A DNA stretch of 14,350 bases from Thaumasiovibrio sp043421945 (GTDB taxonomy: Bacteria > Pseudomonadota > Gammaproteobacteria > Enterobacterales > Vibrionaceae): the NCBI GenBank assembly GCA_043421945.1, contig JBHOGO010000103.1, positions 1 through 14,350 on the forward strand. Reading direction: 5' to 3'. The position numbers and the translations under genes are program-made. Positions 7,560 through 14,311 of the stretch are shown here, piece by piece (position 1 is the stretch's first letter; each line of letters opens with the position of its first letter). Below the pieces are notes generated by a model. It was not told where the DNA came from. It was given only the letters and a program-made list of their open reading frames with translations, and ran no database searches.

Positions 7560-9536
7560 TTATACGGGACTCTGATTGTCTAAAACGTGTTCTGGTATAT
7601 CACGAACAAATTCACCTATTGACCAACCCATTGTTTTTTGTAGCTGTTCACTAGTATCAGTTGGGACTTCGAAGTAATAGCTATAAGTCATGTCTCCAGT
7701 AGAACCTTCATCGCCATGATACTCGATGTCTAGGCTCTCGAAATCAACTATCAAATCGTCTGGTATATTAAGGTATTCTGCAATTAGACTCTTTGTTATT
7801 ACGTCTGGCTTTCGTTGCCACGCGATCGAGTATTCTGCACTCTTCGATGTTGGTTTTATCTGCGGTTTCTTCATTTTGACCGTCATTGGAAATGGAAAAT
7901 CGATTCCAAGCAACAATGCCTCACCTTGACTAAGTGTCGGGAGAAAAGAAGCAGAACGTTGATCCATTGCACCGACAGCTCTTTTTACTACTTCTTGGTC
8001 ATGAAAGTTAGTCAATCTATGGACTATCAAAGAACCTATTTGGCTTAATACATCTTCAGGTATATCACGTGGTCGCTGAGTAGCGATAACCACATTCAGG
8101 CCATACTTACGACCTTCCTTAGCAATGTTTCCAAATGAATCTAGTTTGATAGATGTTGTTTCTTCCCCAACTGTTTTATTTAAAAATTGATGTGCTTCAT
8201 CAATAAAAACCAACACAGGATCACTATGATTAATGCTTCCGCTTCTCGCCAATTCCATTAACTTTCTACCGATAGCATTAACTAATATCTCCCGACTGTT
8301 TGCTTCATATGACACGGCTGATAAATCAATTCTAAGAAGGCGACTATTTGTTTTATTTGAAGAAAACTCACTAAGTAAAGTCGGGATCTCCTTATAGCCT
8401 TTCGCATCAATCATCCATTTCAAGTGCTTGTTTTCATAGTAAGATTTGATCCTCGATATAAGGCTCATACAGTAACCAAGATCGCCATCAGATGCTCCAC
8501 CCCAAACAGATTCATTTATGACTTGGTCTTTACCGTAGCCTTCCTTACTGGAGGGCCAAACACACTCATGAACAATTTGATCACCAATATGTTTAAAACA
8601 CCAGTACTGACTGCCTTTTTTATCAATCATTTCGTGAGCTTTGTTATAAGGCTCTTTTGATTGTCCCGATTTAACTAACGAAAATTGCTCATTGATGAAA
8701 AGACCTTGAGGGTCTTTATAGTACTTAGCAACAATTTTCTGACTTAAAATAGCAGCACTTAACTTAGGCATTTGGGTTTGTGCTGACGGGCGCAAAAAAG
8801 CAAATATATCTGACTCTGGCAGTCTCCAATGAGGAAATGTAACCGTGTTATCAGCATTAGAATTTTCATGATTCCCTACATAATAGGTCTCACACTCTAA
8901 ATCAGAATACTCACCAGTTGGATCTAATATTAGAGCTTTCCCCCCTTGTCGCTGGACTTCCTGTATTAATCTAGAAATGGAATAACTTTTTCCTCCGCCA
9001 GTAGCGCCAAGGACAGCACAATGCCTAGCGAAAAGTTTATCAGGAGTGACTGAAATGCTTGCCGATAGATCGTATGGCAGCTCTGCAATATCGAGCTTGA
9101 CCTCGTGTTCGTCAGAATCACCTGCGGCTAACAAGGCTATTAATTGTGGGTGGGCGGAGTAGATTTGACTACCCAACCGAGGGTGATTTTTTAGTCCTCG
9201 GAACAGTTCACCCGTAGATGGATTGATACTTGTTAATAGCTGAATTATGCCAATGGGGTTATTTAAATCATTCCCCATATTGATGGCATCAACAGAAAGT
9301 CTCTCAGCACCATCTAGCCATACTTGAACTAAACGCCCTAGAATTGCTGTCTGTCCGCAATCGATAAATATGAATTCGTTTACTTCTCCAGCAGGAACAC
9401 GGTCACCTAAATGCCATTTAGCTTCTCCTGTACCCGCGTCAGAAAGATTAGCCCTAACCTCAGATGGCGATACATGGATAACACTACCAATTCTCCGACT
9501 AGGATCGTAAGGTGAAAACCAATCGCTAGAATTCAT
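7560..9536 (-). CDS. herA: HerA-family ATPase of a SIR2-HerA defence pair (658 aa)
   Basis: HerA proteins are hexameric, FtsK-like DNA-translocating ATPases. In SIR2-HerA defence systems they assemble with SIR2 and are needed for anti-phage activity. The N-terminus (RIGSVIHVSP and what follows, about residues 12-120) fits the HAS-barrel domain. Walker A is GATGGGKS (177-184) and Walker B is VLVFIDEAH (D446, E447). The downstream ATQRPRDIP and HRLTNFHD stretches are typical HerA. I start at ATG 9536 rather than the longer frame at 9689. It has AAAGGTGA just upstream, overlaps the SIR2 stop by 11 bases and gives MNSSDWFSPYD leading straight into the barrel. The longer version would add 51 residues encoded inside the SIR2 gene in another frame. 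No NurA nuclease gene is adjacent, which fits a SIR2 partnership rather than archaeal-style end resection. Confidence 0.92.
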   Translation of the reverse strand: MNSSDWFSPYDPSRRIGSVIHVSPSEVRANLSDAGTGEAKWHLGDRVPAGEVNEFIFIDCGQTAILGRLVQVWLDGAERLSVDAINMGNDLNNPIGIIQLLTSINPSTGELFRGLKNHPRLGSQIYSAHPQLIALLAAGDSDEHEVKLDIAELPYDLSASISVTPDKLFARHCAVLGATGGGKSYSISRLIQEVQRQGGKALILDPTGEYSDLECETYYVGNHENSNADNTVTFPHWRLPESDIFAFLRPSAQTQMPKLSAAILSQKIVAKYYKDPQGLFINEQFSLVKSGQSKEPYNKAHEMIDKKGSQYWCFKHIGDQIVHECVWPSSKEGYGKDQVINESVWGGASDGDLGYCMSLISRIKSYYENKHLKWMIDAKGYKEIPTLLSEFSSNKTNSRLLRIDLSAVSYEANSREILVNAIGRKLMELARSGSINHSDPVLVFIDEAHQFLNKTVGEETTSIKLDSFGNIAKEGRKYGLNVVIATQRPRDIPEDVLSQIGSLIVHRLTNFHDQEVVKRAVGAMDQRSASFLPTLSQGEALLLGIDFPFPMTVKMKKPQIKPTSKSAEYSIAWQRKPDVITKSLIAEYLNIPDDLIVDFESLDIEYHGDEGSTGDMTYSYYFEVPTDTSEQLQKTMGWSIGEFVRDIPEHVLDNQSPV

Positions 9537-10773
9537 AACTTTCACCTTTACTATTCGAAATGTTTTGAGCCAATGATTCGAAAGTTTTGAACAACCTTTC
9601 TTCTGGTGTTTCCTTTCTTCGCTCAAGTAGTAAGTTGCTAAATTGCTCGAAGGTGCCGTCAATGATTGAAATTCTTCGATCACCTTCATTGATTGCAGAA
9701 GTCAACAAATCTCTAATTTCTTTATTAAAAGACCCTTTTTCATCAAAAGGGTCTTTTGTTGCAACAAGAATATTGAATTCAGCATTGGTTCTGAGAGCCA
9801 TGGTTACAGCATTGTTTATGTGTTTATCATTGAAACCAAAACCTAAGCAGATTAATGCTGTTTTAGGTTTCTGAAGGCAGTTCAAAAACGATGACATCAT
9901 GTCCAAATACGGAGAGTCATACGACGTTTGATATTTAGAACTACTTGGATAAATGAAAACAGGCTCATTTATAGTAGCCTTATAGTCAACTTTTTTTACT
10001 CGCCCCCGTTCACGTGTCCAATTCACTGAACCATGCATCTTGTAGAGATGAAAAACATTGGAAATGAAAGAGTTAGTGTTATCTCCACCTCTGTCAACAA
10101 TATCATAACGATACCAAGCAGGATTGAAGTAACTGGGTGATGAGAACTCAAAACCATCTACAACGACAAAGCCAGTATTAGCAGCGGAGTGTTCAAAAGC
10201 AAGATCGTAATTAGTCGTAAATAACTTTAATCGTTGCTGCTTGGGACTTCTTCTCCCTAGCGTTCTGATAAATTTATCGTGAGAAGCCCAATCATTTGTG
10301 CCGATCACATCTGTAAAATTTGTTTCATCTAAAATGGTTTTCTTTGACTGCTCCAAGAAAGACTTAAGCTGAATAGTCCTGTCCTCATCAGGAAACAAGG
10401 CGATGTATTGGTCGCACAAGGATAAGAGTAGTTCAATATCATTCCATGGCTCGTTTGTTTCCTCATCTCTATTAGGCTGATTTTTGTCGTACTGAACTGC
10501 TTCAAGAATGGTCTCAAACAAAGTAGGATTCTGCTCTTTACACTTATCCCACAATTGCCCCATGCTCGGCGCTATACCTTTAAAGGTTAACGATGTCCCA
10601 GAGCCAGCAAGGACAATTAGATTGTCAAAATCTAAAAGGCTATTAATACTTGACAGTAATGCCAGATAGTCTTCATGCTCTTTTTTATCTGAAGAGTCTA
10701 TATCGATCTCTACAGGAATTTTAGCGCCATCCGTTCTTTTCACGAACGTTGACAGCAGTTTTACTCTACTCAT
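9526..10773 (-). CDS. SIR2-family NADase, effector of the SIR2-HerA pair (415 aa)
   Basis: This is a SIR2-fold protein of the type used in bacterial defence, where NAD+ is depleted on infection. The nucleotide-binding loop reads VLAGSGTS (54-61). The conserved TTNYD follows at 186-190, with N188 as the probable catalytic asparagine. KMHGS at 245-249 supplies the histidine (H247) expected in the active site. LGFGFNDKHI (310-319) is the late Rossmann motif common in SIR2-like effectors. There are no zinc-binding cysteine pairs of the deacetylase type, which favours NADase activity. It is the first gene of a two-gene operon and overlaps HerA by 11 bases, so the two are probably made in fixed proportion. 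Its ATG at 10773 has AGG about 9 bases upstream, a modest ribosome binding site. The family is seen in sequence; the defence role follows from characterised SIR2-HerA systems. Confidence 0.92.
   Translation of the reverse strand: MSRVKLLSTFVKRTDGAKIPVEIDIDSSDKKEHEDYLALLSSINSLLDFDNLIVLAGSGTSLTFKGIAPSMGQLWDKCKEQNPTLFETILEAVQYDKNQPNRDEETNEPWNDIELLLSLCDQYIALFPDEDRTIQLKSFLEQSKKTILDETNFTDVIGTNDWASHDKFIRTLGRRSPKQQRLKLFTTNYDLAFEHSAANTGFVVVDGFEFSSPSYFNPAWYRYDIVDRGGDNTNSFISNVFHLYKMHGSVNWTRERGRVKKVDYKATINEPVFIYPSSSKYQTSYDSPYLDMMSSFLNCLQKPKTALICLGFGFNDKHINNAVTMALRTNAEFNILVATKDPFDEKGSFNKEIRDLLTSAINEGDRRISIIDGTFEQFSNLLLERRKETPEERLFKTFESLAQNISNSKGESYEF
9727..9757 (-). repeat. Perfect 13 bp inverted repeat inside the SIR2 gene, terminator-like
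   Basis: AAAAGACCCTTTT (9727-9739) is perfectly repeated in reverse at 9745-9757 with a 5 base loop. On the transcribed strand the stem ends in TTTT followed by AATAAA, so the RNA would form a hairpin with a short U-run. It codes for KDPFDEKGSF in SIR2 (about residues 340-349), roughly 190 bases before the HerA start. It might cause partial termination or protect the RNA, lowering HerA relative to SIR2. It could also be coincidence in AT-rich codons. Confidence 0.45.
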
Positions 10774-10941
10774 TTTTTATAGCCTAGTCATGAACTAATC
10801 ACTTACTTCTACCGCAATTATTAATTGAATCAGCAGACATAAGCTTCTTACATATGTAATCAACTAAACTCATATTGCAACATTAGGAAAATTGGGTCAA
10901 ACGTCGAGACTTAGAAACGTTGTGAGTAACGACTCGAAATG

Positions 10942-10969
10942 AAAAAGGGCATTTTTGTGTTAGATGCCC
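10942..10969 (-). terminator. Rho-independent terminator of the exported-protein gene
   Basis: Read on the minus strand, GGGCAT, an 11 base loop, ATGCCC and then TTTTTC form a short hairpin with a T-run. It lies about 50 bases after the stop at 11019, so it separates that gene from the SIR2-HerA operon, which would then need its own promoter within 10774-10940. Confidence 0.7.
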
Positions 10970-11018
10970 CCTCTGTGCTAAAGCTTCTTAGAGTAAGGTT
11001 TAGGTCGACGATATTAGA

Positions 11019-11624
11019 TTAATACTTTGCTAGGATAGACCGTTTCTCAGAGTCGAGTTTGAGTATGGTTTTGTTGATTTCATCCAATCGAGCCTTGTCA
11101 TCATTGCTCATCGCTACTGCTTTAGGATTCAATGCACATGTAGAAATAGCTTTCTTAGATGAAGCGGTAAAACCCGATAGGCTTACACTATAGTCAACAA
11201 TTTCAGAGCGTCTATCATTCTGTACTTTAATGAAGGCTTTGTTACCTGCAATCATTTGAGCCAGCAACTTGTTGATTGCCGACTCTGTTTGACTATTCAA
11301 TCGGACAAAACCAGAGCGATATGAATTACTATATAAACGTCCTCTAAACTGGATTGGCTGGTTGTCATCCACTTTCACGAACATATCAACTTCAGTGTTT
11401 GGTGTCCCCAGTGCCTTATCAACATTAAACGTAAGTAAAGCATCTGTACTGCTTCCTGATACATCGCATCGAACCCCTATACTCTCATCTTGTTGATATC
11501 TATACGAAAACGAACTAACGGTTCGTTTACCTGTTATTTCATCTGTATTATCAGTATTTAACCACTTTGCTGATACTAATGGAGATATCAACACCAAAGC
11601 CATCGACAACATTTTCAATTTCAT
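11019..11624 (-). CDS. Exported protein of unknown function with C-terminal helix (201 aa)
   Basis: The N-terminus has a basic start, a hydrophobic core (MLSMALVLISPLVS) and a SA-K cleavage site near residue 20, a clear Sec signal peptide that predicts a periplasmic or secreted protein. The mature part begins KWLNTDNTDEITGKRTV and is rich in beta strand. Two cysteines (IGVRCDVSG and ISTCALNP) could form a disulfide. The C-terminus is a charged helix (DDKARLDEINKTILKLDSEK). The overall pattern weakly recalls small periplasmic proteins of the TagO/VasI or IalB kind, but I cannot confirm a family. ATG 11624 is preferred over GTG 11633, because GGAG lies 10 bases before the ATG but only two before the GTG. 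It has its own terminator and is not coupled to SIR2. Confidence 0.8.
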   Translation of the reverse strand: MKLKMLSMALVLISPLVSAKWLNTDNTDEITGKRTVSSFSYRYQQDESIGVRCDVSGSSTDALLTFNVDKALGTPNTEVDMFVKVDDNQPIQFRGRLYSNSYRSGFVRLNSQTESAINKLLAQMIAGNKAFIKVQNDRRSEIVDYSVSLSGFTASSKKAISTCALNPKAVAMSNDDKARLDEINKTILKLDSEKRSILAKY

Positions 11625-11639
11625 ATAATTCACTCTCCG

Positions 11640-12178
11640 GTGATCTATTGGTTAGCGCTATTAACATTTTACCGCACTGGTCAACAACAGCGTAACAGTT
11701 TCAATAAAGTGATAAATTGATTTAAGTAGATATATGTTGTTTTAAGGGATGCTACTACTGGAGCAGAGCTAACCATCTAGAAACTGCACATTAGAAAATC
11801 AGTAAATAACTAGAGTGTTCGACCTTCATTCCCACATGATGGCTGTCTGTCTTTTCATTGAAAGGCTAACTACTAGACATTGCACCGATAAGAAAAAAAT
11901 AGATCAAACGCCTCTGCTTTAACTTTGCTGCTTCATCCTCGTTTTTTGGTAGATATTATGCCGTTTATGGTAAATAGCTGATTTCACTGTTATAAACACA
12001 GACTTCAACTCACTCAGACCTCAAACACTGTAAAAGGCGATGTTAAACCAACTGGTAAGCCATGTTTACGGGTTCGCAAATATCTTTCGAAACGAAACTT
12101 CTTAGCTACCGTTTTAAGGCATATTGGCTTCAGTCTAAATCTGTATCTAAACCACTAAAAGAGTACCTATTATCGATT
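11640..12178. other. About 540 bp with no recognisable gene
   Basis: No open frame with a plausible start and ribosome binding site stands out on either strand, and no tRNA or known RNA fold is apparent. The part nearest the exported-protein gene must hold its promoter. A TTGACC is visible on the minus strand at about 11680, but no convincing -10 is paired with it. The right half (about 12040-12150) has short imperfect repeats and ends at the TTCACCAT cluster. A decayed gene or an untranslated RNA cannot be excluded. Confidence 0.4.
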
Positions 12179-12236
12179 TTCACCATCTTTCACCACGGGA
12201 TGATGAATTCACCATGTTATGGTGAATTATGGTGAA
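12179..12236. repeat. Cluster of five TTCACCAT-type sites in mirrored order
   Basis: Plus-strand copies lie at 12179-12186, 12189-12196 (last base differs) and 12208-12215. Minus-strand copies (ATGGTGAA) lie at 12219-12226 and 12229-12236. Neighbouring outer copies are exactly 10 bp apart, one helical turn, and the middle two form a perfect palindrome around GTT. This regular phasing suggests cooperative binding of a dimeric protein, as an operator, iteron or partition-type site. The last copies also code for the end of the minus-strand open frame described next. Confidence 0.6.
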
Positions 12237-12555
12237 CAGGTGCTGCATTCTCTGTTGCCACGTAGTAGCCACCATTTTGATAAACACCTACAACATAACC
12301 ATTCTTAGGTATGTCGTACCATGCACCACCAACCCCATCTGGATCAGGTGACCATGCCACGATACCTTGCAGCTTGACCCGCATTCTATTGACGCATAAC
12401 CCCGCATCAATTGAGCCTAGGTAGGGCGCATAGTGGTGCTCGCCATTTTTTAGTAATGCAGGTATGCAATCACCTGTTACCGCTGACTTTCCGACCACGC
12501 CTGATGGCGTTAGTGTGATTAGTCGATAGTTGTGTTTGTATCGAATTGAGATCAT
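12217..12555 (-). CDS. Hypothetical protein (112 aa), uncertain
   Basis: This open frame starts at ATG 12555 and is divergent from the SOS-controlled pair. It has no recognisable domain, signal peptide or membrane segment. It is rich in Gly, Tyr and Val (NGYVVGVYQNGGYYVATE), and its last six residues are encoded by the TTCACCAT repeats. There is no Shine-Dalgarno sequence before the ATG; the LexA operator lies about 30 bases upstream and could affect both directions. The composition is protein-like and no better frame competes in 12217-12470. It may equally be the remnant of a gene that ran into the repeat cluster. Confidence 0.4.
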   Translation of the reverse strand: MISIRYKHNYRLITLTPSGVVGKSAVTGDCIPALLKNGEHHYAPYLGSIDAGLCVNRMRVKLQGIVAWSPDPDGVGGAWYDIPKNGYVVGVYQNGGYYVATENAAPVHHNSP

Positions 12556-12602
12556 TGAATAAGCAAAAAAATGGCTCTAATATACTGTATAAGCATACAG
12601 TA
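12555..12602 (+). promoter_or_regulatory. Sigma-70-type promoter with LexA (SOS) operator
   Basis: TACTGTATAAGCATACAGTA at 12583-12602 is an 8+8 perfect palindrome around four bases. It fits the LexA consensus CTGT-N8-ACAG with the preferred TA flanks. TTGAAT (12555-12560), 17 bases, then TAATAT (12578-12583) make a good promoter whose start site would fall in the operator, so LexA should block transcription until DNA damage. A strong GGAGGAG ribosome binding site follows at 12606-12612. Confidence 0.85.
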
Positions 12603-12617
12603 TATGGAGGAGTTTGC

Positions 12618-12788
12618 ATGGTAAATTTTGACATGATGCTAGCTGCCAAAGCAGCGTCTTTGGGCGTCACGAGCGAGCAGGTTTTGTGGGTTATAGCCCA
12701 GCGAGTTGTTAGTGGGGACATAGACCAAGACGATGACCAGTTGAGCGTTCTTCTGGCACTAACTAGCGAGGATATGGAGGATGAGTGA
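12618..12788 (+). CDS. Small acidic SOS-induced protein, candidate antitoxin (56 aa)
   Basis: The ATG at 12618 has a near-ideal ribosome binding site (GGAGGAG, 5 bases away) directly downstream of the LexA box. The N-terminal half (MLAAKAASLGVTSEQVLWVI) looks helical and may contain a small helix-turn-helix. The C-terminal half is strongly acidic (GDIDQDDDQ, EDMEDE). It overlaps the next gene by 8 bases if that gene starts at 12781. Size, acidity and position before a possible PIN-like protein resemble an antitoxin such as VapB, but no family can be named. The acidic tail could instead mimic DNA or regulate a partner. Confidence 0.75.
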   Translation: MVNFDMMLAAKAASLGVTSEQVLWVIAQRVVSGDIDQDDDQLSVLLALTSEDMEDE

Positions 12789-13176
12789 TGGTCTAATGGC
12801 AGTTCTTCTTGATTGCGATAACAGCAAAATGTCTCTGGAAATGCCTACACTACATTCCCATGAGGACGTTGTTGTAATAGCAGTGGCTAACAACTCATGT
12901 CGCCTACCACTAGTAAATGGTCAACCTACAGGCGAGGTAGTTCCCGTATATGAAAACAGCGCTGATTTTAGATTGATAGCAAGATTAGCTGAGGTGGTGC
13001 AACACCATGAAATTGCAGATGTAATCATGGTTACCGCCGACAGAGCATTGGCTAGAGCTGTTACGGAATTCGCACACCTTCGTTACCTCAACTGCCAGTG
13101 CTACCCCAATGTGGCGCAGGCACTGATGAATGATCGATTAATGCAGGCGATGATGTTTGATCCACTGAACTGGTAG
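12781..13176 (+). CDS. Possible PIN/NYN-like protein, SOS-induced (131 aa)
   Basis: This is the second gene of the SOS-controlled pair. It begins MAVLLDCDNS after five residues, with acidic residues D11 and D13 on the first predicted strand. D62 follows in ENSADFRLIARL, and D87 in VIMVTADRALARAV resembles the SGDxDF strand of NYN/PIN nucleases. That spacing of acids suggests a metal-dependent RNase fold, but the match is weak and judged by eye. There is no signal peptide or membrane segment. ATG 12781 overlaps the upstream stop but sits directly against GGAGG. ATG 12796 (residue 6) would start just before the first strand and depend on coupling, so either start is possible. A role as a damage-induced RNase or toxin is inference. 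Confidence 0.72.
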   Translation: MSDGLMAVLLDCDNSKMSLEMPTLHSHEDVVVIAVANNSCRLPLVNGQPTGEVVPVYENSADFRLIARLAEVVQHHEIADVIMVTADRALARAVTEFAHLRYLNCQCYPNVAQALMNDRLMQAMMFDPLNW

Positions 13177-13184
13177 AGCGTCTA

Positions 13185-13225
13185 GGTGGACACTTCATCT
13201 CAAAGAATGAGATAAAGTGTCCACC
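13185..13225. repeat. Long hairpin after the SOS-controlled pair
   Basis: GGTGGACACTTCATCTC pairs with the matching sequence at 13209-13225 at 16 of 17 positions around a 7 base loop, starting 9 bases after the 131-aa gene. There is no T-run on either side, so it is not a standard intrinsic terminator. It could stabilise the mRNA 3' end, act in termination by another route, bind a protein, or be the remnant of a mobile element end. Confidence 0.6.
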
Positions 13226-13368
13226 AAAGAATTGGGTATATATGAGCCATTAACGTCAATATTCAGTCAATAGGTTCAAATAAAGACTAAGTGCAGCCCA
13301 TGTAGGTTCACAAATGGTCTCTTAATCAATAATTATGGCTTTGATGTTCTTATATGAGTCACATGGTG

Positions 13369-14295
13369 TTATTCGGGCGCTGCTTCGGATTCCTTGCCCT
13401 TTAAGGTAGCCTCTAAAGTAGCGCATTCTAATGTTTTAATTTGCAAGGTGTTTTGCACATCTGTGAGCCTTGTATTTGCTTGCGCTAATGCCTGCTGAGC
13501 GGTGTTGCGTTGAGCAATATTATCCGCATTACTAGCTTCGAGGTTAGCTATAGTCATTGCTGTTGCTCCCTCTTTGGCTTTCAGGGTAGCATTTTGCCCA
13601 ACAAGGTCTTCAGCCCTAGCTTTTAGGTCGGCAAGCTCTTTGGACAAGCCATCGTATGCTTCAGCTTTAATCTCCGCTTTTGCAAAGTCCTTAGTCATGT
13701 CTTGCAGCTCTATACCCTTGGTATCCAATTTACCACTAAGCTCCCTGTTTCGAGTCTCCAACTTTTCAATGGCTCCTTCATGGATTGCTTTTTGAGCCTC
13801 TACAGCCGACTTATGATCAAGTTTTAGTTGTTCAGTTTGCTCGGAGTGGTCGTTTTGTGCGGTCGTCAGTGAAGTTGTTGCCTGCTCAAGTTTTTCGTTG
13901 GTTGTTGCTAGCTCTATTGTTTTACCCTTAAGTTCCTCTCGCAGTGATGTAATTTCTGCCTCTAGCGCACCAACCTGTTCCGCCATCTCGTCCATCTCTT
14001 GAGACATCTGTAGACGCTCCTTTTCATCTAGTTCACGCATCGCCGTAACACGAGTATCAACCTCGGTTAGTAGAGCAGTAACGAACTTCGGTGACATCTG
14101 AGTTTGGCTAATCAACTCCTCCTCTTTTTTCTTTTCTTCGTCTCGCCAGAGCTTAACTAGCTTATATACGGCTGTTTGGCTTACACCCATACGTGTACCA
14201 ATTAGTCGAGAGGTGATTTTTTCGTTCGGTAGGTCTTTCACTACAGCATCACACTCTGCGAAAACAGATACACGATCGATACGTCTTTTAGTCAT
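13369..14295 (-). CDS. KfrA-like DNA-binding coiled-coil protein (308 aa)
   Basis: KfrA proteins of plasmids are autorepressors with an N-terminal DNA-binding domain and a very long helical tail, and they assist stable maintenance. Here residues about 8-52 (RVSVFAECDAVVKDL, then IGTRMGVSQTAVYKLVKLW) form a helix-turn-helix of that type. Residues about 85-300 are a nearly unbroken Glu/Lys/Ala/Leu-rich coiled coil, ending in a short acidic tail. The ATG at 14295 has AGGA 7 bases upstream. Tandem 8 bp repeats lie immediately upstream and are probable autoregulatory sites. It converges on the SOS pair, and no clear terminator is seen in 13230-13368. Such genes are usually plasmid-borne, so this part of the element may derive from a plasmid. 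It is named kfrA-like because the family match rests on architecture and a short N-terminal pattern. Confidence 0.78.
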   Translation of the reverse strand: MTKRRIDRVSVFAECDAVVKDLPNEKITSRLIGTRMGVSQTAVYKLVKLWRDEEKKKEEELISQTQMSPKFVTALLTEVDTRVTAMRELDEKERLQMSQEMDEMAEQVGALEAEITSLREELKGKTIELATTNEKLEQATTSLTTAQNDHSEQTEQLKLDHKSAVEAQKAIHEGAIEKLETRNRELSGKLDTKGIELQDMTKDFAKAEIKAEAYDGLSKELADLKARAEDLVGQNATLKAKEGATAMTIANLEASNADNIAQRNTAQQALAQANTRLTDVQNTLQIKTLECATLEATLKGKESEAAPE

Positions 14296-14311
14296 TAGCT
14301 AGTCCTAGTAG

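Noticed and set aside
8424..8660. 78-aa plus-strand open frame within HerA, and similar frames inside the large genes
   Set aside because: Antisense to a strongly supported gene with clear family motifs; no ribosome binding site or recognisable product.
9537..9689. Longer HerA start at 9689
   Set aside because: The extra 51 residues do not look like HerA, lie inside the SIR2 gene in another frame, and ATG 9536 has a good ribosome binding site.
12470..12721. 83-aa open frame on the minus strand
   Set aside because: It runs through the SOS promoter and antisense to the 56-aa gene, has no ribosome binding site and looks like a shadow frame.
13185..13225. Standard rho-independent terminator
   Set aside because: No T-run follows the stem on either strand, so it is listed only as a hairpin.
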